This document shows, piece by piece, positions 1 to 8,242 of a stretch of DNA of 64,000 nucleotides; position 1 is the first letter of the stretch; the number at the start of each line of letters is the position of its first letter. The DNA lies in contig CANMPP010000002.1 of the NCBI GenBank assembly GCA_947499735.1, forward strand, positions 558,001 through 622,000, written 5' to 3'. The DNA is from an uncultured Pelagimonas sp. (GTDB taxonomy: Bacteria; Pseudomonadota; Alphaproteobacteria; Rhodobacterales; Rhodobacteraceae). Under the pieces are notes generated by a model. It had not been told where the DNA came from. It did no database searches and saw only the letters and a list, made by a program, of their open reading frames with translations. The position numbers and the translations under genes were made by a program.

Positions 1-936
1 CTGAAGAATAACGCCTATTTCGAAACTGGTATCGTACAGAACGAACTGCGCGCAGGTGTTGAGTTCATCCATAAAGATCGTGCGGATCAAACATCGGCAC
101 CTGGTGGTGTCGATGATCGTATCGCCGTGTTTGCTGTCAATGAAATGTCGATCGGCAACTTCACATTGACGCCTGCATTGCGCTTTGAACGTTCGCAGAT
201 CAACCCATATGACGAATCCAGCTATGACGAATACGACAATAGCGGTTGGATGGGTGGTTTGGCCCTGGCATATGAATTCGATAGCGGATTTGCCGTTTTT
301 GGGTCTTGGGCACATACCAAATCCCTGCCAATTCTCGACGATTTGGGGTCTTCAGACTACATGGAACAGCCTGAGCTGTCCGAAACCATCGAAATCGGTG
401 CATCTTATGCTGGGACAGATGTCTTTGGCGCAGGCGACAATTTGGCAATCCGTGGTAATGTCTATCAAACCAAGCTTTGGGATGTGACCAGCTATTCCGG
501 CGTTGATAGCGTTGCCGTCTTTGGTGTCGAGTTGGAAGCGTCTTACGCTGTGTCTAGCGGGTACTACGTTGAATTGAACGCGACGGCCGCGGATGGTTTC
601 GCTTGGGACAGTGACGGGGTCGTCGAAGATTTTGAGCGTGCACCAGCGAACCGTTACAACATGACGGTTGGTAAGAAATTTGATGATTTCTTGGATGTCA
701 GCTGGGAATATGTTGTCAGCACAAATCAATATGACTCATCTGGAGATGAGTTGGATGATGCAAGAGTTCATAACGTCCGCGCCACCATCCGCCCAGAAAG
801 CGGCGTTTTGGAAGGTACAGAAATTCGCTTGGGTCTCGAGAATGTCTTTGACGTTGAATACCAGACGCACTTGTCTTCGTCTTCGCGGTATCAGCCAGGT
901 CAGAATCTAAAGCTGACTGTCAGCACATTGTTCTGA
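1..936 (+). CDS. TonB-dependent receptor, C-terminal part (5' end outside window)
   Basis: The reading frame is open from the first base, so this is the last 311 residues of a larger outer-membrane receptor. The visible part is a run of alternating polar/aromatic beta-strands. It includes an 'ENVFDVEYQTH' segment, typical of the last barrel strands of TonB-dependent receptors, and it ends in Phe (LKLTVSTLF), the usual outer-membrane insertion signal. The plug domain and TonB box lie upstream of the window, so the ligand cannot be deduced; an iron complex is the usual case. A strong terminator follows 27 bp after the stop. The next gene on this strand is the DUF4856/imelysin-like gene about 3.3 kb away, beyond acnB. 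Confidence 0.9.
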   Translation: MKNNAYFETGIVQNELRAGVEFIHKDRADQTSAPGGVDDRIAVFAVNEMSIGNFTLTPALRFERSQINPYDESSYDEYDNSGWMGGLALAYEFDSGFAVFGSWAHTKSLPILDDLGSSDYMEQPELSETIEIGASYAGTDVFGAGDNLAIRGNVYQTKLWDVTSYSGVDSVAVFGVELEASYAVSSGYYVELNATAADGFAWDSDGVVEDFERAPANRYNMTVGKKFDDFLDVSWEYVVSTNQYDSSGDELDDARVHNVRATIRPESGVLEGTEIRLGLENVFDVEYQTHLSSSSRYQPGQNLKLTVSTLF

Positions 937-962
937 TCTGACCAAGATTTGAAATGATGAAA

Positions 963-992
963 CCCCGGGCCTTTGGTCCGGGGTTTTGTTTT
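963..992 (+). terminator. Rho-independent terminator of the TonB receptor gene
   Basis: Nine-bp arms CCCCGGGCC/GGTCCGGGG (one G-U pair) enclose a TTT loop and are followed by TTTTGTTTT. It lies 27 bp after the stop codon. Confidence 0.85.
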
Positions 993-1016
993 GGGCAGGA
1001 TACATATCCCAAACAT

Positions 1017-1047
1017 AAAAAAACGGCGCAGGAATGATCCCGCGCCG
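1017..1047 (-). terminator. Rho-independent terminator of acnB
   Basis: Reading on the minus strand, the arms CGGCGCGGGA/TCCTGCGCCG enclose a short loop and are followed by seven T. It starts 27 nt after the acnB stop codon and stands tail to tail with the preceding plus-strand terminator. Confidence 0.85.
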
Positions 1048-1073
1048 AAGTGGTGTGTTTCGTAAGCTAAGGT

Positions 1074-3866
1074 TTAGAAATGAACGGATGCGCCGCTCAT
1101 TGGCATGTTTTTGGGTGGTGCGAACTTGGTCAGATCGATGCCCTCAACCGCAGCTTTGTATTCTTCCAATGTTGGTGTGCGGCCCAGAATGGCGGACAGA
1201 ACAACAACCGGTGTTGATGCCAGCAAGGATTCACCTTTCTTTTCTGGCAAGTCAGCCACAACACGGCCTTGGAACAGGCGTGTGGAGGTTGCCAAAACAG
1301 TGTCGCCTTTGGCGGCTTTTTCTTGGTTGCCCATGCACAGGTTACAGCCCGGACGCTCGAGGTAGAGGACGTTCTCATACTCGGTACGCGCTTTTGCCTT
1401 TGGGGCGAAATCGTCGAATTCAAAACCGGAATATTTCTGTAGAACGTCCCAGTCACCTTCTTCCTTCAACTCATCAATGATGTTGTAGGTCGGTGCCGCA
1501 ACAACCAAAGGTGCCTTGAATTCGACCTTACCGGTCGCTTTTTCGAGGTTCTTCAGCATTTGGGCCACGATTTTCATATCGCCTTTATGCACCATGCAGG
1601 ATCCGACAAAGCCCAGATCCACGTCTTTTTCCGCCTTGTAGTAGGAAATCGGACGAATGGTGTCATGCGTGTAGCGCTTGGAAACATCGGCGTTGTTGAC
1701 ATCTGGGTCAGCAATCATCGGTTCGATGATTTCGTCCAGATCAACCACAACTTCTGCAAAGTAGTTTGCGTTGTCATCAGCCGTCAATGCTGTGCTGTCG
1801 CCAGACTGGATTGCTTTGATCCGTGCATCTGCCTTATCGATCAGGCCCTGCAGCGTTTGTGCTGCGTTATCCATGCCTTTGTCGATCATGATCTGGATAC
1901 GGCTTTTGGCCAGTTCCAGAGAGCCGATCAATGTCTCGTCATTGGAGATACAGATCGAGGCTTTCGCCTTCATTTCCGCAGTCCAGTCGGTGAAGGTAAA
2001 CGCTTGGTCCGCCAGAAGCGTGCCGATATGCACCTCGATCACGCGACCTTGGAACACGTTGTCGCCATGTTGGTCCAACATCTGCGCCTGTGTTGCGTGC
2101 ACAACATCGCGGAAATCCATGTGCTCGGCCATCTGGCCTTTGAACGTCACTTTCACGGATTCAGGGATCGGCATGGTGGCTTCGCCGGTCGCCAGTGCCA
2201 AAGCAACTGTACCAGAGTCCGCACCGAACGCGACGCCTTTGGACATACGCGTGTGGCTGTCGCCGCCGATGATGATGTCCCAGTCATCCACAGTGATGTC
2301 GTTCAACACTTTGTGGATAACGTCTGTCATCGCGTGATATTCGCCCTTGGGGTCACGCGCGGTGATCAGGCCGAAATTGTTCATGAACTTCATCAAGCGT
2401 GGGATGTTTGCCTGCGCTTTCAGATCCCAAACAGATGCTGTGTGACAGCCGGACTGATATGCGCCATCCAAGGAAGGGGAAATAACCGTTGCGGCCATTG
2501 CTTCCAATTCTTGGCTGGTCATCAGACCTGTTGTGTCCTGTGACCCAACGATGTTCACTTTCACGCGAACGTCGGAACCGGCATGCAGGACCTTGCCTGG
2601 TGTTGTGCCGCGTGCGTTCTTGTTGAAGATCTTTTCAACCGCTGTCAGGCCTTGGCCCTCAACGCTGATTTCGCGGTTCGCAGCAAAAGCAGATTTCAGT
2701 TCAACACCCAGCGCTTCACAGGCGAATGTTTGCAGTTTTTTACCAAAGACGATGGCATAGGAACCGCCTGCCTTCATGAATTCCACTTTTTGTGGTGTGA
2801 AGGAAGAAGACACATCCACCAGCTCTTCGCCTGTTTCAACGTTGTAGAGCTTCTTCTCTTTGGTGTTGATCTTCAGAACCGTGCCCGTTTCCACGGAATA
2901 GGCTTCTTCCAAGATCGGATCGCCATCATTGTTCAGGATCGGATTGCCGTCTTCATCGGTTTTCTTGACCCAGTTTTTCAGGTCGATGCCGATACCGCCG
3001 GTCACGCCAACTGTTGTCAGGAAGATCGGTGAAATGCCGTTCGTGCCTGCAACAACGGGCGCGATGTTGACGAATGGGACATAAGGGCTGGCCTGAATGC
3101 CGGTCCACAGCGCCACGTTGTTCACACCGGACATACGCGAGGATCCAACGCCCATTGTGCCTTTTTCAGCAATCAGCATGACGCGTTTGCCAGGGTGCTT
3201 CAATTTCAGCGCTTCGATCTCTTTCTGACCGGCCTCGGAAATCATGCATTTGCCGTGCAATTCACGGTCGGACCGCGAGTGTGCCTCTGCGCCGGGGGAC
3301 AGAAGGTCGGTTGAAATATCACCTTCGCCGGCAATATATGTGACAACTTCGATTTCTTCGTCGATTTCTGGCAGTTTGGTGAAGAATTCAGCCGCTGCAT
3401 AGCTTTTTAGAAGATCTGTTGCGATGGCGTTGCCAGCTTTATACGCGTCTTCCAGACGATCAGTATCGGCTTCGTATAGGAACACCTGCGTCTTTAGAAC
3501 TTCTGCCGCTTGCGTCGCAATAGCTGCATCATCGCCCAGTGCCAGATCCAGCAACATTTCAACGGACGGGCCGCCTTTCATATGCGACAGCAATTCGAAT
3601 GCGAAATCTGGTGTGATTTCTTCAACCGTTGCGGTGCCAAGAATGATCTCTTTTAGGAAGGCCGCCTTGGAACCCGCCGCGCTGGTTGTACCGGGCAGCG
3701 TGTTATAGATGAAGAATTGCAGTGAATCTGCACGATGCGCGTTTCCGATATCTTTGATCTGCGCAATGATTTCATCAACAAGAGCGCCGTCATCAATCGG
3801 CTTCGGGTTCAACCCTTGCTCTTTGCGTGTTTCGATTTCTTCTAGGTAGGCTGTGTACAAGCTCAT
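1074..3866 (-). CDS. acnB: Aconitate hydratase B (bifunctional 2-methylisocitrate dehydratase)
   Basis: Cytoplasmic [4Fe-4S] enzyme of the TCA cycle that interconverts citrate and isocitrate. The AcnB type can also hydrate 2-methyl-cis-aconitate. The 930-residue protein has the AcnB order, with an N-terminal HEAT-like domain, then the swivel domain (motif GTMGVGSSRMSGVNN) and then the catalytic domains. Cluster ligands are visible as GSCMVHKG (Cys near 757) and CNLCMGN (Cys 841 and 844). The length fits the longer alphaproteobacterial form rather than the 865-residue enterobacterial one. The gene stands alone with its own terminator. AcnB proteins in other bacteria can bind RNA when iron is low; nothing here tests that. 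Confidence 0.97.
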   Translation of the reverse strand: MSLYTAYLEEIETRKEQGLNPKPIDDGALVDEIIAQIKDIGNAHRADSLQFFIYNTLPGTTSAAGSKAAFLKEIILGTATVEEITPDFAFELLSHMKGGPSVEMLLDLALGDDAAIATQAAEVLKTQVFLYEADTDRLEDAYKAGNAIATDLLKSYAAAEFFTKLPEIDEEIEVVTYIAGEGDISTDLLSPGAEAHSRSDRELHGKCMISEAGQKEIEALKLKHPGKRVMLIAEKGTMGVGSSRMSGVNNVALWTGIQASPYVPFVNIAPVVAGTNGISPIFLTTVGVTGGIGIDLKNWVKKTDEDGNPILNNDGDPILEEAYSVETGTVLKINTKEKKLYNVETGEELVDVSSSFTPQKVEFMKAGGSYAIVFGKKLQTFACEALGVELKSAFAANREISVEGQGLTAVEKIFNKNARGTTPGKVLHAGSDVRVKVNIVGSQDTTGLMTSQELEAMAATVISPSLDGAYQSGCHTASVWDLKAQANIPRLMKFMNNFGLITARDPKGEYHAMTDVIHKVLNDITVDDWDIIIGGDSHTRMSKGVAFGADSGTVALALATGEATMPIPESVKVTFKGQMAEHMDFRDVVHATQAQMLDQHGDNVFQGRVIEVHIGTLLADQAFTFTDWTAEMKAKASICISNDETLIGSLELAKSRIQIMIDKGMDNAAQTLQGLIDKADARIKAIQSGDSTALTADDNANYFAEVVVDLDEIIEPMIADPDVNNADVSKRYTHDTIRPISYYKAEKDVDLGFVGSCMVHKGDMKIVAQMLKNLEKATGKVEFKAPLVVAAPTYNIIDELKEEGDWDVLQKYSGFEFDDFAPKAKARTEYENVLYLERPGCNLCMGNQEKAAKGDTVLATSTRLFQGRVVADLPEKKGESLLASTPVVVLSAILGRTPTLEEYKAAVEGIDLTKFAPPKNMPMSGASVHF

Positions 3867-4255
3867 GGCTGACCCGGTTGTTTAGTGTTTAAAGGCGCAT
3901 TCGCGGCTAAGCGGGAATCCCGCGTCTCTGCTGAATGATTTGCATGCAACGGTATACGAAGTGTGGATGAGATGCAAGATCAGACCCCCGAATGTCGCGG
4001 TTGATATATCCACATTTTTACCCATTGCGTTGTCGGCATAGGAACCATTTTACCGGTCAGCTGAACATGCCTCAAGCCGTGATCGGAAAACATTTTCACA
4101 AGGCGGCGGATAAAGGTCCCAACTGGCGGATTACGCAACGTTTTTGAATGATCAGGGTTATATTTTTTCAAGAAAGTGAGTTGACATGATGGTTAATTTC
4201 TTACTTAAACCCTCAGCGATAATGTTGATGTTAATTGTCAGGTTAGGAGGCCGAC
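3867..4255. other. 389-bp gap between acnB and the DUF4856 gene
   Basis: Divergent promoter region. The acnB side holds a 13-bp odd palindrome, GCGGGAATCCCGC (3911-3923), about 45 bp upstream of the acnB start. It is too tight for an RNA hairpin, so if real it would be a duplex DNA site. The right end has a TTGACA -35-like hexamer (4181-4186), an iron-rhodo-box-like sequence and a strong Shine-Dalgarno. Short reading frames in this gap lack a ribosome site and do not look coding. Confidence 0.5.
4226..4240 (+). promoter_or_regulatory. Candidate iron-rhodo-box upstream of the DUF4856 gene
   Basis: TGATGTTAATTGTCA matches the TGA-N9-TCA pattern described for iron-responsive operators of Rhodobacterales (iron-rhodo-box, linked to RirA/IscR-type regulators). 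It lies 16 bp before the start codon. The pattern has only six fixed bases, so chance matches are common. It is worth noting because the gene is imelysin-like and a TonB receptor gene is nearby. Confidence 0.35.
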
Positions 4256-5647
4256 ATGTTTCGTTCAAAATTGATGACAACCTCCCTTGTGGTATCGGTT
4301 GCGTTTTTGGCGCAATCGACTGCGGCGGACACGTATGGTCCGTTTCCAATTACACTGAAAGGCTATGAGGGGGATGCCACCAATTCTGTGTCCTATGGCG
4401 GTCAAATTGCGCGCCAGACACTAGAGCAAAGCCTAAAATCATTGGCCGCCAAGGGAGATGGCGGTGCAAATGCGGCTGAGCTGGAAAAGCAGATGCTGTC
4501 TTACTTCACGGGTCCTACCGCCGAACTGCCGATCATCGCGCCGGCGGGCAAAGATGGATTTCCGATTTTGCAAAAGACAGTTGGCGAATTGTCTGGCTCT
4601 GCGAACCTAGAAGGCAAGTTCTATAATGGCCTGATGCCTGCATGGGCGGGCAATATGACGGGTATCGATGTTGCAAAAGACATGATCGCCCGCGCTGCCG
4701 CATCAAAAGGTGGTTATGACGCCGAGAACGGTTTTGATTACCCTCAGCTGATTTCCAAATTCACAATGGGTGCGGTTCAGTACAGCCAAGCGGTTGACAA
4801 TTATTTGGACGAAAAACTGGCGGCAGACGTTAAGCCAAACAATCTGCCCTACAGCGATGGTGCGTCCTATACGGGCAAAGAACATTCTTGGGATGAGGCA
4901 TTCGGGTATTTCGGTGCACCGGCGCATGCCACATCTCTGGCACCTAAAGTGGCCTACAATGTTGCCAAGCTCGCTGACCTAGAGGCGGCAGATGCCAATG
5001 GGGATGGTGTTGTTGATCTGAAAACCGAAATGGTTTTTGGCCCGGCTTATTACGCGGCGGGTGCGGATACATCTGGTGCGACGAATTACCTGCCAACAAT
5101 CGTCAACGCCTATATCGGAGGTCGTGAGGTTATCACGGCTGCAGCCGGTGAAGCACTGACGGCTGAACAACTGGGCGAGCTGAAAGCCTATGCATCCACG
5201 ATCGAAGATGCTTGGGAAAATGTTCTGGCCGAAGCTGCATTTAAATATGCAGGATCTGTCTACAAAGACATCGCAACCATGAAAGACACAGCGGCCGAAG
5301 GCGACATCTATCGTACCTATGTCAAGCATTGGGGCGAGCTGAAAGGTTTCGCGATGGCGATCCAGTCTGGTCGTAAAAACCTAGGCGCGACAGCGGTAGA
5401 GCTGAACAAACTGATCGGCTACGGCCCGGTGACTGCGGACAATTCCTATGTCACAGGTGTTGATGCCGACGGCACCTTTATCCGTGATCGTCGCATGACA
5501 TGGTCTGATTACCAGCTGAACATGTTGAAGGTTCAAAAATTGCTGGACGAGCAGTTCTCGATCAAAGCGCGTAGCAACGATGTTTTGGCCGAACTGGATG
5601 CTTTGGCTGGCGCAGTAGATGCGGCAAGCAACGCAGAAACAGACTAA
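4256..5647 (+). CDS. DUF4856 / imelysin-like exported protein
   Basis: A 463-residue exported protein with an N-terminal signal peptide (about residues 1-24, MFRSKLM...AQSTAADT). The start is fixed by TTAGGAGG five bases before the ATG. Family-like segments are the early 'VSYGGQIARQTLEQ', the central 'KEHSWDEAFGYFG' and the late 'KHWGELKGFAMAIQ', which match my memory of DUF4856 proteins, a group resembling imelysin/EfeO iron-uptake proteins. An EF-hand-like loop, DANGDGVVDLKTE, near residue 245 could bind calcium. The substrate is unknown; periplasmic or surface iron handling is an inference from the family and from the TonB receptor nearby. A perfect stem-loop follows the gene before the sterol desaturase gene, which may be co-transcribed. 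Confidence 0.7.
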   Translation: MFRSKLMTTSLVVSVAFLAQSTAADTYGPFPITLKGYEGDATNSVSYGGQIARQTLEQSLKSLAAKGDGGANAAELEKQMLSYFTGPTAELPIIAPAGKDGFPILQKTVGELSGSANLEGKFYNGLMPAWAGNMTGIDVAKDMIARAAASKGGYDAENGFDYPQLISKFTMGAVQYSQAVDNYLDEKLAADVKPNNLPYSDGASYTGKEHSWDEAFGYFGAPAHATSLAPKVAYNVAKLADLEAADANGDGVVDLKTEMVFGPAYYAAGADTSGATNYLPTIVNAYIGGREVITAAAGEALTAEQLGELKAYASTIEDAWENVLAEAAFKYAGSVYKDIATMKDTAAEGDIYRTYVKHWGELKGFAMAIQSGRKNLGATAVELNKLIGYGPVTADNSYVTGVDADGTFIRDRRMTWSDYQLNMLKVQKLLDEQFSIKARSNDVLAELDALAGAVDAASNAETD

Positions 5648-5657
5648 AACGGTTCAA

Positions 5658-5682
5658 GGCAGCGCGGGTAAACCGCGCTGCC
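5658..5682 (+). terminator. Strong stem-loop after the DUF4856 gene
   Basis: Perfect 10-bp arms GGCAGCGCGG/CCGCGCTGCC with a 5-nt loop lie 10 bp after the stop. The tail is not T-rich, so this may be a partial terminator or an mRNA-stabilising hairpin that sets different levels of the two genes. Confidence 0.5.
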
Positions 5683-5695
5683 TGTCCCATTTGGT

Positions 5696-6706
5696 GTGCC
5701 CATGGATGAAGTAAACAGCCTTTCGGCCCTTTTGTCCCAATTGCCTGATTGGGGTGGCACATATCTGCACGATCTCAGTGCTGATTTCCTAAATGAAAGA
5801 AAACGTATCTTTTGGGGATACCTTGCGCTGTCAGCTGTGCTGGCGGTGCTTTTTCTGTTTTCGATGCGGGGATATGGCTGGCGTTCAGCGCTGGCTAGGG
5901 TTTTTGACAAGCGGGTGTTTTGGTCAGGGTCTGCCAAAGCGGATTACGTTATTTTCGCAGTCAACCGTGCGGTGTCTTTGCTTATCTCGCCGATGTTGCT
6001 GACGCAAAGTGCGGTTACGACGACTGTCTTTTTTGCCATGAGCGATCAAAGCGTGATTGGGTTTCAATCATTGGCTGGCTGGCCATCAGGTCTGATCATC
6101 GCACTGTATACTTTGGTTTTCTTCCTCGCGGATGATTTGTCCAAATATCTAATCCATCGCTGGATGCATCATTGGCCCGGGCTGTGGGCCTTTCACAAAG
6201 TGCACCATTCCGCAGAAACCATGACGCCCATAACGGTCTACCGTGTCCATCCGGTTGAGGGCATCCTTTATGGATTGCGCGGTGCATTGGTTGTTGGCTG
6301 CGTGATTGGCGTCTTCGCATTCCTGTTTGGGGCAGGGGCGCTTAGCCTATATACGCTGTTGGGCGTAAACGTGTTTGCCTTTTTCTTTAATGTTGCGGGC
6401 GCGAATTTGCGTCATTCCCATATCAACATCGCCTACTGGCCTTGGTTAGAGCGTGTCCTGATTTCGCCTGCCCAACACCAGCTGCATCATTCCACCGCGA
6501 CCCGTCATTTTGATCGCAACTTTGGCGCGATGTTGGCGATTTGGGATTGGATGTTTGGGTCTCTTCATTTGTCAGAGCCTGAGGAAGAACTGACGTTTGG
6601 TCTAAAGCCACACGAGGCCAGCGCAACGCGGATCGCTGACATTTATCTACGCCCTTTCCGTGATCTCTATCATATGGCGCGGCGTCGCTTGGTGCGAAAA
6701 TCCTAA
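5696..6706 (+). CDS. Sterol desaturase / fatty acid hydroxylase family membrane protein
   Basis: A 336-residue integral membrane di-iron enzyme of the fatty acid hydroxylase superfamily. Several hydrophobic segments lie between residues 35 and 230. Histidine clusters expected for the diiron site are present as HRWMHHWPGLWAFHKVHH (about residues 155-175) and HQLHHSTATRH (about 262-272). The substrate (sterol, hopanoid, carotenoid or fatty acid) cannot be told from sequence. It begins 49 bp after the DUF4856 gene. The frame opens with GTG at 5696, but ATG at 5702 is equally possible. The gene ends convergent with the subtilase gene. Confidence 0.85.
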   Translation: MPMDEVNSLSALLSQLPDWGGTYLHDLSADFLNERKRIFWGYLALSAVLAVLFLFSMRGYGWRSALARVFDKRVFWSGSAKADYVIFAVNRAVSLLISPMLLTQSAVTTTVFFAMSDQSVIGFQSLAGWPSGLIIALYTLVFFLADDLSKYLIHRWMHHWPGLWAFHKVHHSAETMTPITVYRVHPVEGILYGLRGALVVGCVIGVFAFLFGAGALSLYTLLGVNVFAFFFNVAGANLRHSHINIAYWPWLERVLISPAQHQLHHSTATRHFDRNFGAMLAIWDWMFGSLHLSEPEEELTFGLKPHEASATRIADIYLRPFRDLYHMARRRLVRKS

Positions 6707-6731
6707 GAAAGGGTGCGTAAAGCTCCCTTTC
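6707..6731. terminator. Possible bidirectional terminator
   Basis: GAAAGGG/CCCTTTC arms sit in the 41-bp gap between two convergent genes. The stem is only 7 bp with an 11-nt loop, so support is weak. Confidence 0.35.
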
Positions 6732-6747
6732 AAAGGCGTTTTAGACG

Positions 6748-7989
6748 TTAGGCAAAAAGAAAGTCATCCACAAAGCTGTCTGAATTTTCGATGAAATATG
6801 TCAGCGCAGCCTCTGCATCGGCGACAACATAACCATCTGCATCACTGTCGTCATATCCTGTCACCGCATCACCGGATTCTTGAAGGATAAAGAGGATCTC
6901 TTCATCGCTGAGTGTGTCTCCATTGATGTCTTCCGACGCTTCTTGCAGCAAGGCGGCTGTTGCGGCAATTGTGGGCGCAGAAAAACTGGTGCCACTGACC
7001 GTATATGTCGTGCCATCTAGCGCTTCGATTTCCCATTCTGTGCCATCGGCAAAGATATCTGTCAGGGTCTCGCTGGATTGTGTCCACGACGTTTCAGCCC
7101 CGTCATCATCGCTGGCAGAAACAGCAACAACGCTGTCATTGGCCGCAATCACGTTGATGCCATCGTCATAGGTTTCCCCAGAATTGCCTGCCGCGACGCT
7201 GACAAGGATGTCGGCGGAATCCAATGCGGCGAATTCGTCAGATAAAACGGTATAAACGTCGCTTGTGGTGTTGCCGGATGACAAGCTGATATTGACGGCG
7301 GCAATGTCGTAATAGTCAGACAGGTAAAGCGTATAGTCCAACGCCTCTTCCAGATCGGAGACGGATATATTGTCACCGTCATCATCCGAAATTTTCAGAT
7401 GGATGATCGAAACGTCAGACGCTGTTTGTGTCGCAACATCTGCCACCCAAGATCCATGGCTGTAGCTGCTATCAACGGATGCATCGCTGTCATTGGAGCC
7501 GGAAAAATCGTAGAAATACACGACAGAAGATTGATCATAATAGTAGGAAAATCCCGTATCGATGATCACGATGACTTGGCCCGCACCGGTGTAATCTGCC
7601 GCGGTTTTTGTGACCGTGTCCGTATCTGTTTCTTCTTCGTCGACCTCGTCGAAATAATTGGTGTCATCACTCTGTGTGGTTTGAGGCGTGCTGCGTGTAT
7701 TTTGCACAGCGCTGTTTTGCGTGGTGCGCGACGTTGTGATTGTCGTGTCGGTGTCGGGAAAATCTACGCCCGTCGTGCTGCGATCTGTCGAACCTGAAAA
7801 ATCCAAAGCGGTGCTTTGTTGATCTTGCAAGATCGCGTTTGCTTCCTTGGTGTCCTGAATTGTTTGCACAGGCGTTGATGTCATTGTGGATGTCGCATTG
7901 GCTTTGCTTGAGGTCGACGCACCCTTGTCAAACACGCCTGTGATCCCGGCGAATGTATTTGCCAAACTGTTTTGTTGTGTTGAAAACAT
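6748..7989 (-). CDS. S8 family (subtilisin-like) serine peptidase, acidic, probably secreted by type I system
   Basis: A 413-residue subtilase with a complete triad: Asp144 in VIIDTG, His178 in SYSHGSWVAD and Ser335 in SGTSFSAP, plus the oxyanion Asn269 in AAGNSG. Residues 1-125 are Thr/Ser/Gln-rich low-complexity sequence with no signal peptide. After the catalytic domain come two calcium-loop motifs, DINGDTLSDEE (354-364) and DSDADGYVVADAE (about 381-393), arranged like a dockerin repeat. The C-terminus is acidic then hydrophobic (SFVDDFLFA), as in type I secretion signals. The protein is strongly acidic throughout. Secretion through an ABC/T1SS route is inferred; no exporter genes are in the window. 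Confidence 0.85.
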   Translation of the reverse strand: MFSTQQNSLANTFAGITGVFDKGASTSSKANATSTMTSTPVQTIQDTKEANAILQDQQSTALDFSGSTDRSTTGVDFPDTDTTITTSRTTQNSAVQNTRSTPQTTQSDDTNYFDEVDEEETDTDTVTKTAADYTGAGQVIVIIDTGFSYYYDQSSVVYFYDFSGSNDSDASVDSSYSHGSWVADVATQTASDVSIIHLKISDDDGDNISVSDLEEALDYTLYLSDYYDIAAVNISLSSGNTTSDVYTVLSDEFAALDSADILVSVAAGNSGETYDDGINVIAANDSVVAVSASDDDGAETSWTQSSETLTDIFADGTEWEIEALDGTTYTVSGTSFSAPTIAATAALLQEASEDINGDTLSDEEILFILQESGDAVTGYDDSDADGYVVADAEAALTYFIENSDSFVDDFLFA

Positions 7990-8180
7990 TCAGTTTCTGC
8001 CTTTTCTTTATGATGGCCGTATGATGGCGCAGGAAAAGCGATAAGCAGGTTTTTTTAGTCGAATTCTCGAGCTGATAAACATGGTTAACGCTGCGTAATT
8101 CGTTTGGGATAAGCCGTAAGAGTAAAAGGTGTCTAAGGTTTAAAAATCTGCATATAAACTATTGTTTATGCGGAATGTAT

Positions 8181-8206
8181 ACGCGCGCGCCAACAATAGC
8201 GCGCGT
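8181..8206 (-). terminator. Stem-loop downstream of the DMGDH-like gene
   Basis: Perfect 8-bp arms ACGCGCGC/GCGCGCGT with a 10-nt loop lie 37 bp past the stop of the minus-strand oxidase gene. No T-run follows, so termination is only suggested. Confidence 0.4.
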
Positions 8207-8242
8207 GTTTGAATCGTTGTGGGGTGGGTCACCCGTTCAAGG

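Noticed and set aside
1560-2543. Long plus-strand frame (327 codons) opposite acnB
   Set aside because: It lies wholly inside acnB on the other strand, has His/Cys/Arg-rich composition typical of a shadow frame and no ribosome site.
3980-4171. 63-codon minus-strand frame upstream of acnB
   Set aside because: It begins with a TTG codon, has no ribosome site and no recognisable features.
4193-4208. TTAA...TTAA before the DUF4856 gene as a CtrA box
   Set aside because: The spacing is 8 bp instead of 7 and the following base pattern does not fit the consensus.
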